A stretch of DNA of 18,599 bases, from assembly GCA_964004625.1 (NCBI GenBank), contig CAXFOB010000031.1:1-18599 (forward strand), written 5' to 3'. The translations under genes and the position numbers were made by a program. This stretch comes from GCA-002697625 sp002697625 (GTDB taxonomy: Bacteria > Bacteroidota > Bacteroidia > Flavobacteriales > BACL11). Below, in pieces: positions 7,670 to 15,459 of this stretch (the first letter of the stretch is position 1; each line of letters begins with the position of its first letter). The notes beneath the pieces are model-generated. The model was not told where the DNA came from and made no database searches. It was given only the letters and a program-made list of their open reading frames with translations.

Positions 7670-8596
7670 ATGAGTATTTTAATAGTAGGAACCGTAGCTT
7701 TTGACGCTATAGAAACTCCTTTTGGAAAAACAGAAAAAATTATTGGAGGAGCGGCAACATATATAAGTCTTTCGTCTTCTTTTTTCACAAAAAACCTTAA
7801 TCTTGTATCTGTTGTTGGAGAAGATTTTCCAGAAACAGCAATTGAAATGTTAAAAACACACAATGTGTGCACCAAAGGCCTTCAAATTAAATCAGGAGAA
7901 AAAACTTTTTTTTGGTCTGGAAAATACCATGATGACATGAACACCAGGGATACTCTAGACACCCAACTAAACGTTTTGGAAAACTTTGACCCAACGGTTC
8001 CTCAAGAATACCAAAACTCAAATTACTTAATGTTGGGAAACCTAATGCCTTCTGTACAAAAAAAAGTGTTAGACCAAATGAAAAAAAGACCAAAACTAGT
8101 CGTTTTAGACACAATGAACTTTTGGATGGACCATTTTTTAGAAGACTTAAAGGAATCGTTAAAACAAGTAGACGTTTTAACCATTAACGACGAAGAGGCT
8201 CGCCAGCTGTCAGGAGAACACTCTTTAGTGAAATCTGCAAAACTAATCTTAGAGATGGGACCCAAATACTTGATAATTAAAAAAGGAGAGCACGGAGCAT
8301 TGCTTTTTAATCATAATGAGGTGTTTTTTGCACCCGCCTTACCGATAGACGACGTTTTAGACCCAACTGGAGCGGGAGATTCTTTCGCGGGAGGATTTAT
8401 AGGGTACTTAGAAAAAACAGAAGATATTTCTTTTGAAAACATGAAACGAGCTGTAATTCATGGTTCTGCTATGGCGTCATTTTGTGTGGAAAAATTCGGG
8501 ACACAAAGACTAGAAGAATTATCATATGAAGATGTAGAGGCAAGGTTGAAGCAATTTATAGACTTAGTTAGGTTTGATATTTCGTTAGAAAACTAA
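7670..8596 (+). CDS. PfkB-family (ribokinase-like) carbohydrate/nucleoside kinase
   Basis: The 308-residue protein is typical in length for PfkB kinases. It starts MSILIVGTVAFDAIETPFG, has the glycine motif GGAATY (26-31) and ends with the ATP/anion-hole signature DPTGAGDSFAGGF (231-243), where Asp237 is the catalytic base. Family members phosphorylate sugars or nucleosides with ATP. The substrate cannot be read from the sequence; closeness to purN is compatible with a nucleoside substrate but does not show it. The gene meets rnhA tail to tail in a shared CTAA (8593-8596) that holds both stop codons. The poly-A stretch before the ATG has no Shine-Dalgarno core, which is usual in this phylum. 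Confidence 0.9.
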   Translation: MSILIVGTVAFDAIETPFGKTEKIIGGAATYISLSSSFFTKNLNLVSVVGEDFPETAIEMLKTHNVCTKGLQIKSGEKTFFWSGKYHDDMNTRDTLDTQLNVLENFDPTVPQEYQNSNYLMLGNLMPSVQKKVLDQMKKRPKLVVLDTMNFWMDHFLEDLKESLKQVDVLTINDEEARQLSGEHSLVKSAKLILEMGPKYLIIKKGEHGALLFNHNEVFFAPALPIDDVLDPTGAGDSFAGGFIGYLEKTEDISFENMKRAVIHGSAMASFCVEKFGTQRLEELSYEDVEARLKQFIDLVRFDISLEN

Positions 8597-9069
8597 AAAA
8601 GTTCATTTTTTTTCCCAACATTGTTTTCGTACCAAACATCCTTTTTAAGGCTGTCCGACTCAGCGGCGGCAACAGCTAACTGATCACACCTTTCATTTTC
8701 TTTTACATCAGCGTGGCCCTTTACCCAAATAAAACGAACAGAATGTTTTCGATACGATTTTAAAAATCGAATCCATAAATCAGGGTTTTTCTTTTTTGTA
8801 AAGTTCTTTTTTTCCCAACCAAAAACCCATTTTTTTTCAACCGCATCAACAACATATTTTGAATCAGAATATACAACCACCTCCACCCCGTCTTTTTTTA
8901 AATTTTCCAGAGCAATAATTACACTTAAAAGCTCCATTCGATTATTGGTGGTAAGCTCAAATCCTGCAGAAATCTCTTTTCTGTGAGAACCAAACATCAT
9001 TACAACTCCATATCCCCCATTTCCAGGATTTCCTTTTGCAGCCCCGTCTGTATAAACAACAACACTCAT
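8593..9069 (-). CDS. rnhA: Ribonuclease HI
   Basis: The 158-residue enzyme cleaves the RNA strand of RNA-DNA hybrids (R-loops, primers). The active-site set is complete: Asp8 in YTDGAAKGNPG, Glu46 in NNRMELLSVI, Asp69 in YSDSKYV, His119 in VKGHAD and Asp129 in ENERCDQLA. The basic handle region (about 79-95, KKWVFGWEKKNFTKKKN) is present. Its ATG overlaps the purN stop by one base (TAATG on the minus strand), which points to translational coupling. Its TAG stop lies inside the CTAA shared with the kinase gene. Confidence 0.96.
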   Translation of the reverse strand: MSVVVYTDGAAKGNPGNGGYGVVMMFGSHRKEISAGFELTTNNRMELLSVIIALENLKKDGVEVVVYSDSKYVVDAVEKKWVFGWEKKNFTKKKNPDLWIRFLKSYRKHSVRFIWVKGHADVKENERCDQLAVAAAESDSLKKDVWYENNVGKKNELF

Positions 9070-9635
9070 TATTTTAAAACAACGTTTTTAATTATTTTAG
9101 GATAAAACCTTTGTTCCAGTTTAGAGATTTTTTGCGATAAACTTTTGACGGTTTCGTTTTTTTCAACATCACACACCTCTTGATGAATAATATTGCCCTC
9201 ATCATAATTGTTGTTGACATAATGAAAGGTTACTCCAGTTTCCTTTTCATTATGGTCTAACACAGACTTATGTACAAAATCACCATACATACCCTTCCCT
9301 CCGTGTTTTGGAAGAAGAGACGGGTGAAGGTTTATTATTTTGTTTTCATACAAACGGACAAGTTTTGAGGGGATTTTTAATAAAAACCCAGCCAACACAA
9401 TAAAATCTACAGAAAATTTAGAAAGAGAGTTTTCCAAAAGAGGCGTATTGTTCATTTCTTTTTTTGAAAAAACTAAAGAAGGAACACCATATGGTTTTAT
9501 TCGATTTAACACCCCCGACGTTTTTTTGTTTGAGCAGACTAATACAACCCTTATTTCTTCAGACCGATTAAAAAAACGACAAATATTTTCAGTGTTAGTG
9601 CCGTTTCCAGAGGCAAAAATTGCAATTCTTTTCAT
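9069..9635 (-). CDS. purN: Phosphoribosylglycinamide formyltransferase
   Basis: The enzyme transfers a formyl group from 10-formyltetrahydrofolate to GAR in purine synthesis. I start it at the ATG ending at 9635, giving 188 residues (MKRIAIFASGNGTN). The longer frame opens with TTG at 9668 and adds 11 residues with no family match. The catalytic triad is seen as Asn102 and His104 in INLHPSLLPKHGGKGMYG and Asp145 in NNYDEGNII. It is the first gene of a purN-rnhA pair, divergent from acpP. A -7-like TATTTTTG ends only 4 nt before the ATG, so the mRNA may be nearly leaderless. Confidence 0.95.
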   Translation of the reverse strand: MKRIAIFASGNGTNTENICRFFNRSEEIRVVLVCSNKKTSGVLNRIKPYGVPSLVFSKKEMNNTPLLENSLSKFSVDFIVLAGFLLKIPSKLVRLYENKIINLHPSLLPKHGGKGMYGDFVHKSVLDHNEKETGVTFHYVNNNYDEGNIIHQEVCDVEKNETVKSLSQKISKLEQRFYPKIIKNVVLK

Positions 9636-9639
9636 GTTG

Positions 9640-9647
9640 CAAAAATA
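9640..9647 (-). promoter_or_regulatory. purN: Putative -7 element for purN-rnhA (TATTTTTG), 4 nt from the ATG
   Basis: On the minus strand TATTTTTG fits TAnnTTTG and is separated from the purN ATG by CAAC only. If used, transcription would start at or just inside the start codon. No clear TTG -33 box is seen. Confidence 0.4.
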
Positions 9648-9697
9648 ATTATTTAGCTTAATAAACAAAGAAATGTTAAAACAGAAAAACAGAAAAC

Positions 9698-9728
9698 TTG
9701 TGAGTTATATAATTAATGTATTTATTTG
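9698..9728 (+). promoter_or_regulatory. acpP: Candidate promoter of the acpP-fabF-rnc operon
   Basis: TTG at 9698-9700 is followed after 20 nt by TTTATTTG (9721-9728), one mismatch from TAnnTTTG. The spacing fits the Bacteroidota -33/-7 arrangement. It leaves a leader of about 20-25 nt, A-rich, before the acpP ATG at 9756. Confidence 0.45.
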
Positions 9729-9755
9729 CATATTATTAATTTTAAAATAAAAAAA

Positions 9756-9986
9756 ATGTCAGATGTAACTACCAAAGTAAAAGCAATCATAGTTGACAAG
9801 CTGGGTGTTGACGAGTCAGAAGTAACCCCAACAGCTAGTTTTACAGATGATTTAGGAGCAGATTCTTTAGATACAGTAGAACTTATTATGGAGTTTGAAA
9901 AAGAATTTGACATTCAAATTCCAGACGACAAAGCAGAAAAAATCACAACAGTAGGAGACGCTGTTTCTTTTATTGAGACCTCTTAA
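9756..9986 (+). CDS. acpP: Acyl carrier protein
   Basis: A 76-residue acidic protein of normal ACP size. The phosphopantetheine site is Ser37 in DDLGADSLDTVELIM, followed by EFDIQIPDDKAEKI. It carries growing acyl chains during fatty-acid synthesis. I use the ATG at 9756 (MSDVTTKVK); an in-frame ATG at 9726 would add ten residues that precede the normal ACP N-terminus. fabF follows after 11 nt, the classic acpP-fabF pair, and this is the first gene of the 5-kb operon. Confidence 0.97.
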   Translation: MSDVTTKVKAIIVDKLGVDESEVTPTASFTDDLGADSLDTVELIMEFEKEFDIQIPDDKAEKITTVGDAVSFIETS

Positions 9987-9997
9987 TTACCAACAAA

Positions 9998-11251
9998 ATG
10001 AAAAAACGCAGGGTTGTTGTTACAGGAATTGGAGCGTTAACCCCGATTGGAAACAACTTACAAGACTATTGGGAAAATTTAATTAAAGGGGTGAGCGGCG
10101 CGGCGCCAATCACCCACTTTAATGCAGAAAACTTTAAAACCCAATTTGCTTGTGAGGTGAAAAACTTTAACCCGACAGATTTTTTAGATAGAAAAGAAGC
10201 TAGAAAATTAGATGTATTTAGCCAATACGCTTTGGTTGTTGCGAATGAAGCGGTACAACAATCAAAAATAAAAACAGAAGATATAAACCCAGATAGATCA
10301 GGAGTTGTTTGGGGGTCTGGTATAGGAGGAATGTCCACTTTTTTTAATGAATCGGTAAATTACGGACAAGGAAATGGGACGCCAAGATTTAACCCCTTCT
10401 TTATTCCCAAACTAATATCAGACATCCCCGCAGGACACATCTCAATTAAATACAACCTTAGAGGTCCAAACTTTACAACCGTCTCAGCTTGCGCTTCTTC
10501 TACAAACGCTTTAATTGACGCTTATAATTATATTAAATGGGACAAGGCTGATTTGTTTATTACAGGAGGCTCAGAAGCCTGTGTTTATGAACCAGGAATA
10601 GGAGGGTTTAATGCAATGATGGCTTTATCTACTAGAAATGAAGACCCAAAAACAGCATCTCGACCATTTGACAAAAATCGAGACGGTTTTGTCATGGGAG
10701 AGGGAGCAGGGGCCTTGGTAATAGAAGAATATGAACACGCAAAAAAGAGAGGAGCTACGGTACTTGCAGAAATTGTTGGAAGCGGACTTACCGCAGATGC
10801 ACATCATATTACCGCCCCACACCCAGAAGGTCTAGGAGCAAAAAACGTAATGAAACTCGCTATTGAAGACGCTGAAGTAGATGTTTCTGAAATTGACTAT
10901 ATAAATGTTCACGGAACCTCAACTCCATTGGGAGATATTGCGGAAACAAAAGCAATTAAGTCACTGTTTGGAGATCACGCTTATAATTTAAACATCAGTT
11001 CTACAAAATCAATGACCGGACATTTATTAGGTGCTGCTGGAGTTGTTGAAACGATTGCTTGTGTGATGGCGATAAAAAACAATATAGTTCCCCCAACCAT
11101 TAATCATGAAACGTTTGATCCTGAAATAGATGAAAAACTTAATTTAACCCTAAATAAGGCGCAAAAAAGAGAAATAAACTACGCTTTAAGTAACACCTTT
11201 GGTTTTGGTGGTCATAACGCCTCATTATTAGTTAAAAAATATAAAGAGTGA
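9998..11251 (+). CDS. fabF: Beta-ketoacyl-ACP synthase II
   Basis: A 417-residue KAS II. It condenses malonyl-ACP with acyl-ACP to elongate fatty acids. The Cys-His-His triad is complete: Cys165 in TVSACASSTNAL, His305 in NVHGTSTPLGD and His342 in KSMTGHLLGAAG, with the conserved Lys337. The N-terminus KKRRVVVTGIGALTPIGN and the glycine-rich FGFGGHNASL end are standard. The downstream rnc begins with GTG inside its last codons (GTGA overlap), implying coupled translation. The gene is among the richest in GC here, consistent with high expression. Confidence 0.97.
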   Translation: MKKRRVVVTGIGALTPIGNNLQDYWENLIKGVSGAAPITHFNAENFKTQFACEVKNFNPTDFLDRKEARKLDVFSQYALVVANEAVQQSKIKTEDINPDRSGVVWGSGIGGMSTFFNESVNYGQGNGTPRFNPFFIPKLISDIPAGHISIKYNLRGPNFTTVSACASSTNALIDAYNYIKWDKADLFITGGSEACVYEPGIGGFNAMMALSTRNEDPKTASRPFDKNRDGFVMGEGAGALVIEEYEHAKKRGATVLAEIVGSGLTADAHHITAPHPEGLGAKNVMKLAIEDAEVDVSEIDYINVHGTSTPLGDIAETKAIKSLFGDHAYNLNISSTKSMTGHLLGAAGVVETIACVMAIKNNIVPPTINHETFDPEIDEKLNLTLNKAQKREINYALSNTFGFGGHNASLLVKKYKE

Positions 11252-11940
11252 TTTTTTTAAAAAAAATCATAAAACAGATCCCTTCTTTAAACAAAAACAA
11301 AGAGGGGATTTTTATTTTTTTAAACAAAACATGTAATATTTACCCCAATAAAATTTCATATTATAACACGGCGTTTACACACAAAACACAAAACAAAACA
11401 AACAATTATGAAAGACTAGAGTTTTTAGGGGACGCTATTTTAAATATGACGGTAAGCGAATATTTGTTTTTAGAGCATAAAAACATAGAGGAGGGAGAAC
11501 TATCAAAAAAAAGATCGATAATTATAGGTAGAAAAAATTTAAACAAAATTGGAAAAGAATTAATACTCGAGAACCTTATAAAACACAACTTAAAATCCTT
11601 AAGTAAAAACATTTATGGCAATGTTTTAGAGTCGTTAATAGGAGCTGTTTACTTAGACTTAGGGTACAAAACCTCACAAACATTTATTAAAAAATTTATT
11701 ATCCCACCACGAAACACAGATTTATTTGACCATAATTATAAAAGTAAGATACTCGAGTGGTCTCAAAAAAACAAAAAACAGATTAAATTTGTTAACACCA
11801 AACAAAAAGGACCAGACCACCAAAAACAATACCTTATAGAATTACACATCAATGGGGATAAGGTTTCAGAATCATGGGGTAAAACGATAAAATCAGCAGA
11901 ACAAAAATCTTCTAAGATTGCAATTAATATTGTAAATTAG
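11248..11940 (+). CDS. rnc: Ribonuclease III (with Asn at a metal-binding Asp position)
   Basis: The 230-residue protein cleaves double-stranded RNA in rRNA and mRNA processing. The RNase III signature ERLEFLGDAILNM supplies Glu58 and Asp62. The second half-site NVLESLIGAVYLD supplies Glu128, but the position equal to E. coli Asp114 is Asn125. A double-stranded-RNA-binding domain covers about 160-230 (PDHQKQYLIELHINGD, then SAEQKSSKIA). The start is GTG at 11248, overlapping the fabF stop by four bases (GTGA); no ATG lies near enough upstream. The strand is rich in A and C, unlike the aldehyde dehydrogenase gene. Activity is likely, as the other three acidic residues are kept. Confidence 0.94.
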   Translation: MIFLKKIIKQIPSLNKNKEGIFIFLNKTCNIYPNKISYYNTAFTHKTQNKTNNYERLEFLGDAILNMTVSEYLFLEHKNIEEGELSKKRSIIIGRKNLNKIGKELILENLIKHNLKSLSKNIYGNVLESLIGAVYLDLGYKTSQTFIKKFIIPPRNTDLFDHNYKSKILEWSQKNKKQIKFVNTKQKGPDHQKQYLIELHINGDKVSESWGKTIKSAEQKSSKIAINIVN

Positions 11941-11946
11941 CGGCGT

Positions 11947-12357
11947 ATGAAAACCATTAAAGTAGAAAATGAATATGAAATTGACTTCCTAATTTTGGGA
12001 GTAAACTGTCATTTAAAATCATACAAACTGTGTTGGGAAATAAACAAAAAACTAAAAACAAATTTTATAAAAACAAAAAACCACCCCCACCACCAAAAAG
12101 AAGGTCAAAATTTCGAAAGATTTACTTATACTAAAAAAACCACAAAAACCCAATACAACATTTTGACTAACAGGTCAGACACAGGATATCTAGACCCCTC
12201 CAACAAAGGTATAAACTACTTTCTTGTTGTACAAGGGGGGATATACAACTCAAAAAAAATAATAGAAAGTTTAAATCAAATTGAAGATGTGTTATTAGTT
12301 TTTGAGTTAAATTTGTCAAAAATAAATTCAATCAGACCATTTATTATTAATGATTAA
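11947..12357 (+). CDS. IPExxxVDY-family protein with a degenerate signature
   Basis: A 136-residue soluble protein between rnc and pyk, the position where Bacteroidota usually carry the uncharacterised IPExxxVDY family. The N-terminal part (EIDFLILGVNCHLKSYKLCW, 11-30) resembles the family's ILGI..CHxKxYRLCW-type segment. The naming motif appears as DPSNKGINY in YLDPSNKGINYFLVVQG (about 81-97): Pro and the final Tyr are kept, the rest is changed. The assignment therefore rests on synteny and overall pattern. Function is unknown for the family. It starts six nt after the rnc stop, and its last eight bases overlap the pyk start, so it is translated as part of the operon. Confidence 0.75.
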   Translation: MKTIKVENEYEIDFLILGVNCHLKSYKLCWEINKKLKTNFIKTKNHPHHQKEGQNFERFTYTKKTTKTQYNILTNRSDTGYLDPSNKGINYFLVVQGGIYNSKKIIESLNQIEDVLLVFELNLSKINSIRPFIIND

Positions 12358-13771
12358 TAAAACAAAAATAGTAGCAACTATAGGGCCATCAAGTTCTTCA
12401 AAAGAGATGATAAAAAAGATGGTTCTTAGGGGCGTTAATGTATGTAGAATAAACTTCTCGCACTCTACACATGATCAAGCAAAAGAGATAATTAATAACA
12501 TAAAAGAAGTAAACAAAGAGTTGCGGGTACACACAGCAATATTAGCAGACTTACAAGGACCTAAAATACGAGTTGGAACTTTTGAAAAACCCAAAAAACT
12601 CAGAAAAGGATCTTATATACACTTCACCACAAACCATAAAAATAAGGAGGATATCTATATAAGTTATCCAAACTTTCCGAAAGACGTACAAAAAGGAGAC
12701 AGAGTACTGCTAGATGATGGGAAAATATCATTACAGGTACTTGAAACAAATCAAAAAAACAGAGTTAAACTTAAGGTTGTTTTTGGAGGACTTTTAAAGT
12801 CTAACAAAGGGGTAAACCTACCACAGACACACGTTTCTTTACCCTGTTTAACTAAAAAAGACAAGAAAGACCTAGAGTTTATATTAGATGAAAAAATAGA
12901 GTGGATTGGACTTTCATTTGTTAGGTCAGCTGGGGATGTAAATACTCTAAAAAAAATTATAAAACGACATAAAACATCAAAAGCTTTAGTAATTGCAAAA
13001 ATTGAAAAACCAGAAGCTATTTCAGATATTGATAATATAATATTAAAAACAGACGCCATAATGGTTGCCAGGGGAGATTTAGGTGTTGAAGTACCGCTAC
13101 ATAAAGTTCCGGTTTACCAGAAAATGATTGTACAAAAATGTATTTCCCAATCCAAACCAGTGGTGATAGCTACACAAATGTTAGAGAGCATGACAGACAA
13201 TATTTTTGCAACAAGAGCAGAGGTAAATGATGTTGCGAACTCTGTAATTGATGGGGCGGACGCAATGATGCTTAGTGGAGAAACTTCTATAGGTAAGCAC
13301 CCATTAAGAGTGGTAGACACCATGAGAAAAGTGATTAAGGATGTGGAAAGAAGCAAGCATTCAATTTCCAAAAACACCTCAGAAAGAGAGTTGGTAAAAA
13401 ATGAAAGATTTGTTTCTAATGCGATTTGCGCAAACGCTTGCCAGATTTCAGAAAAAGTCAAAGCAACAGCAATTATTACCGCAACCTATTCAGGATACAA
13501 CACAATAAAAACATCGAGTTACAGACCAACAGCATATATTTATGCCTTTACAAACAATCATACTATTTTAAACACATTAAGTTTGGTTTGGGGGGTAAAA
13601 GCTTTTTATTATGACGGGGGAAAAACAACAGACGATACAGTATTAGAAACACAAAACTTTCTGAAAACGAATAAACACGTAAAAAGGGGTGATAAAGTAA
13701 TAAACATAGCTAGCATGCCAGCTGAAGAAAGAGGCATGACCAATATGATGAAACTAAGTAAAGTAAAATGA
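12350..13771 (+). CDS. pyk: Pyruvate kinase
   Basis: The 473-residue enzyme converts phosphoenolpyruvate and ADP to pyruvate and ATP, the last step of glycolysis. The sequence opens with TKIVATIGPSS. Arg33 and Asn35 lie in CRINFSHS, the B domain spans about 72-165, and the catalytic lysine Lys217 is in VIAKIEKPEAI. MVARGDLGVEV and VNDVANSVIDGADAMMLSGE are hallmark segments. The C-terminal domain is short and has no added PEP-utilising domain. The ATG overlaps the previous gene by 8 nt. The stop overlaps the M42 start as ATGA. Confidence 0.97.
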   Translation: MINKTKIVATIGPSSSSKEMIKKMVLRGVNVCRINFSHSTHDQAKEIINNIKEVNKELRVHTAILADLQGPKIRVGTFEKPKKLRKGSYIHFTTNHKNKEDIYISYPNFPKDVQKGDRVLLDDGKISLQVLETNQKNRVKLKVVFGGLLKSNKGVNLPQTHVSLPCLTKKDKKDLEFILDEKIEWIGLSFVRSAGDVNTLKKIIKRHKTSKALVIAKIEKPEAISDIDNIILKTDAIMVARGDLGVEVPLHKVPVYQKMIVQKCISQSKPVVIATQMLESMTDNIFATRAEVNDVANSVIDGADAMMLSGETSIGKHPLRVVDTMRKVIKDVERSKHSISKNTSERELVKNERFVSNAICANACQISEKVKATAIITATYSGYNTIKTSSYRPTAYIYAFTNNHTILNTLSLVWGVKAFYYDGGKTTDDTVLETQNFLKTNKHVKRGDKVINIASMPAEERGMTNMMKLSKVK

Positions 13772-14814
13772 TAAACACAAAATTATTAGCAGAGATTTGT
13801 GAGGTTGCTGGAGCTCCAGGACACGAACAAAGAGTAAGGGAAATTGTACTTAGAGAGGTAAAATCCCTAGTAGATGAAATAAAAATTGATAACATGGGAA
13901 ATGTTGTTGCAATCAAAAAAGGAGATAAAGACAAAAAAGTTATGATAGCGGCCCATATGGACGAGATTGGATTTATTGTAACTCACATTGACGATAAAGG
14001 ATTTATCTTTTTCCACACCCTTGGAGGTTTTGATCCAAAAACACTTACCGCTCAAAGAGTAATTATTCATGGAAAAAAAGATGTTGTTGGTGTAATGGGG
14101 AGCAAACCAATTCATTTGATGAATGCAACAGATAGAGCAAAAGTTCCTACAATTAAAGATTACTTTATAGACACGGGAAGATCAAAAAAAGAGTTGGATA
14201 AAATTATTTCGGTAGGAGACACCATAACAAGAGAAAGAGAATTGATTGAAATGGGGGATTGTTTAAATTGTAAATCATTAGACAATAGAGTTTCGGTTTT
14301 TATTTTGATTGAAATGTTCCGTGAGATGAAGAAGAAACCACCTTATGATGTATATGGAGTGTTTACAGTACAAGAAGAAATTGGGATTAGAGGAGCGAAC
14401 GTATCCTCAATGGACATAAATCCAGATTTTGGTTTTGGACTAGACACCACAATCGCCTGGGACACACCGGGAAGCACCAAACAAGAACAGGTTTCTGCAC
14501 TAGGAGACGGGGCGTGTATTAAAGTAATGGATTCTTCCACAGTTTCTGACTATAGAATGGTAAAATATATGAAAGAAATTTCAAAAAAGAAAAAATTAAA
14601 AACACAATTAGAAATTTTACCAGCAGGAGGAACAGATACAGCAGGAATACAAAGAATGAACCCAGGAGGGTGTATTGCGGGAGCTGTTTCTATACCAACA
14701 AGGCACATACACCAAGTGATAGAAATGGTGCATAAAAACGATGTTAGAGGAGCAATTGACCTATTAAAACACTCAGTAGAAAACCTACACACCTACAACT
14801 GGAAATTCAAATAA
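13768..14814 (+). CDS. M42-family metalloaminopeptidase
   Basis: The 348-residue cytosolic protein has the M42 (glutamyl aminopeptidase / former endoglucanase-like) metal site. His63 and Asp65 lie in AAHMDEIGFIV, Asp172 in CKSLDNRVSV, Glu203/204 in TVQEEIGIRGA, Asp226 in FGLDTTIAWD and the terminal His in TRHIHQVIEM. GGTDTAGIQ (287-295) is also typical. Members form large tetrahedral complexes that trim peptides; specificity cannot be read here. Older annotations call such proteins endoglucanases, which the metal site argues against. It is the last gene of the acpP operon, joined to pyk by ATGA. No clear terminator follows. Confidence 0.93.
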   Translation: MINTKLLAEICEVAGAPGHEQRVREIVLREVKSLVDEIKIDNMGNVVAIKKGDKDKKVMIAAHMDEIGFIVTHIDDKGFIFFHTLGGFDPKTLTAQRVIIHGKKDVVGVMGSKPIHLMNATDRAKVPTIKDYFIDTGRSKKELDKIISVGDTITRERELIEMGDCLNCKSLDNRVSVFILIEMFREMKKKPPYDVYGVFTVQEEIGIRGANVSSMDINPDFGFGLDTTIAWDTPGSTKQEQVSALGDGACIKVMDSSTVSDYRMVKYMKEISKKKKLKTQLEILPAGGTDTAGIQRMNPGGCIAGAVSIPTRHIHQVIEMVHKNDVRGAIDLLKHSVENLHTYNWKFK

Positions 14815-14975
14815 AAAACCATCAAAAAACGCAACAAAAAATTAATTATAAGAAATTTTTGAATATCCGTTTATCTTTTTTATTTCAACAATTTTGAAAC
14901 GGGAACGATAGGTTTACAAATAAAGAGCTCATTATTATTGAGTAGGTTTTTTTGTTTTTGAGAAAAAAATAAAAA

Positions 14976-15419
14976 TTGAAAACATTTAAAAATATCACAA
15001 TCTATGTAATGAGCTTATTATATGTGACTGTTGGAATCAAACATTTTACAAATACCGATTTCTTTGTTGCAATTGTGCCTCCAATCATAAATTGGAAAGA
15101 GGAAGCTGTTCTAATAAGTGGGGTTTTTGAAGTGATACTTGGGGTGTTATTATTATTTAATCCGACTAGGAAATTAGCAGCGTGGGGAATAATTTTATTA
15201 TTAATTTCTGTGTTTCCTGCAAATATATATTTATATGTTTCAGAAACTGCTAGAGAGATGCTCAGTGTTTCTAAGGGTCAAGCTTTATTCAGAATACCTT
15301 TCCAAATTCCATTAATAATTATAGCATATTGGCATTCAACAGAAACACACTCAAAGGAATTATCAATAATATGTAGCGGATTGTTTATACCAACGATTAT
15401 CTATTTTATAACAATCTAA
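14976..15419 (+). CDS. DoxX-like small integral membrane protein
   Basis: The 147-residue protein has about five hydrophobic segments (roughly 7-23, 44-62, 67-88, 106-120, 127-146). Its pattern GIKHFTNTDFFVAIVPP then LISGVFEVILGVLLLF is typical of DoxX-type proteins. Their biochemical role is poorly defined, so I assign none. The start is TTG at 14976: an in-frame stop lies at 14970-14972, and the first internal ATG would cut the first membrane segment. The 161-bp upstream gap holds a TTTCAA/TTGAAA hairpin at 14883-14899 and no clear promoter. The gene ends at a terminator shared with the esterase gene. Its strand is strongly G/T-rich, unlike the preceding operon. Confidence 0.78.
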   Translation: MKTFKNITIYVMSLLYVTVGIKHFTNTDFFVAIVPPIINWKEEAVLISGVFEVILGVLLLFNPTRKLAAWGIILLLISVFPANIYLYVSETAREMLSVSKGQALFRIPFQIPLIIIAYWHSTETHSKELSIICSGLFIPTIIYFITI

Positions 15420-15431
15420 ATAAGTAAAAAG

Positions 15432-15456
15432 AAACCCACTCATTTGAGAGGGTTTT
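15432..15456. terminator. Bidirectional hairpin terminator between DoxX and esterase genes
   Basis: AAACCC-a-CTC (15432-15441), loop ATTT, then GAG-a-GGGTTT (15446-15455): nine pairs with one A-A mismatch. It is followed by T-rich sequence on the plus strand and by a T-run on the minus strand. It sits between two convergent genes and serves both. Confidence 0.82.
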
Positions 15457-15459
15457 CTT

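Noticed and set aside
9340..9648. Plus-strand 102-codon frame opposite purN
   Set aside because: It lies wholly antisense to a purN gene with an intact catalytic triad and shows no family pattern.
12350..14814. M42 protein as a cellulase/endoglucanase
   Set aside because: It has the dinuclear metal ligands of M42 aminopeptidases and no signal peptide; the endoglucanase name is a legacy annotation of the family.
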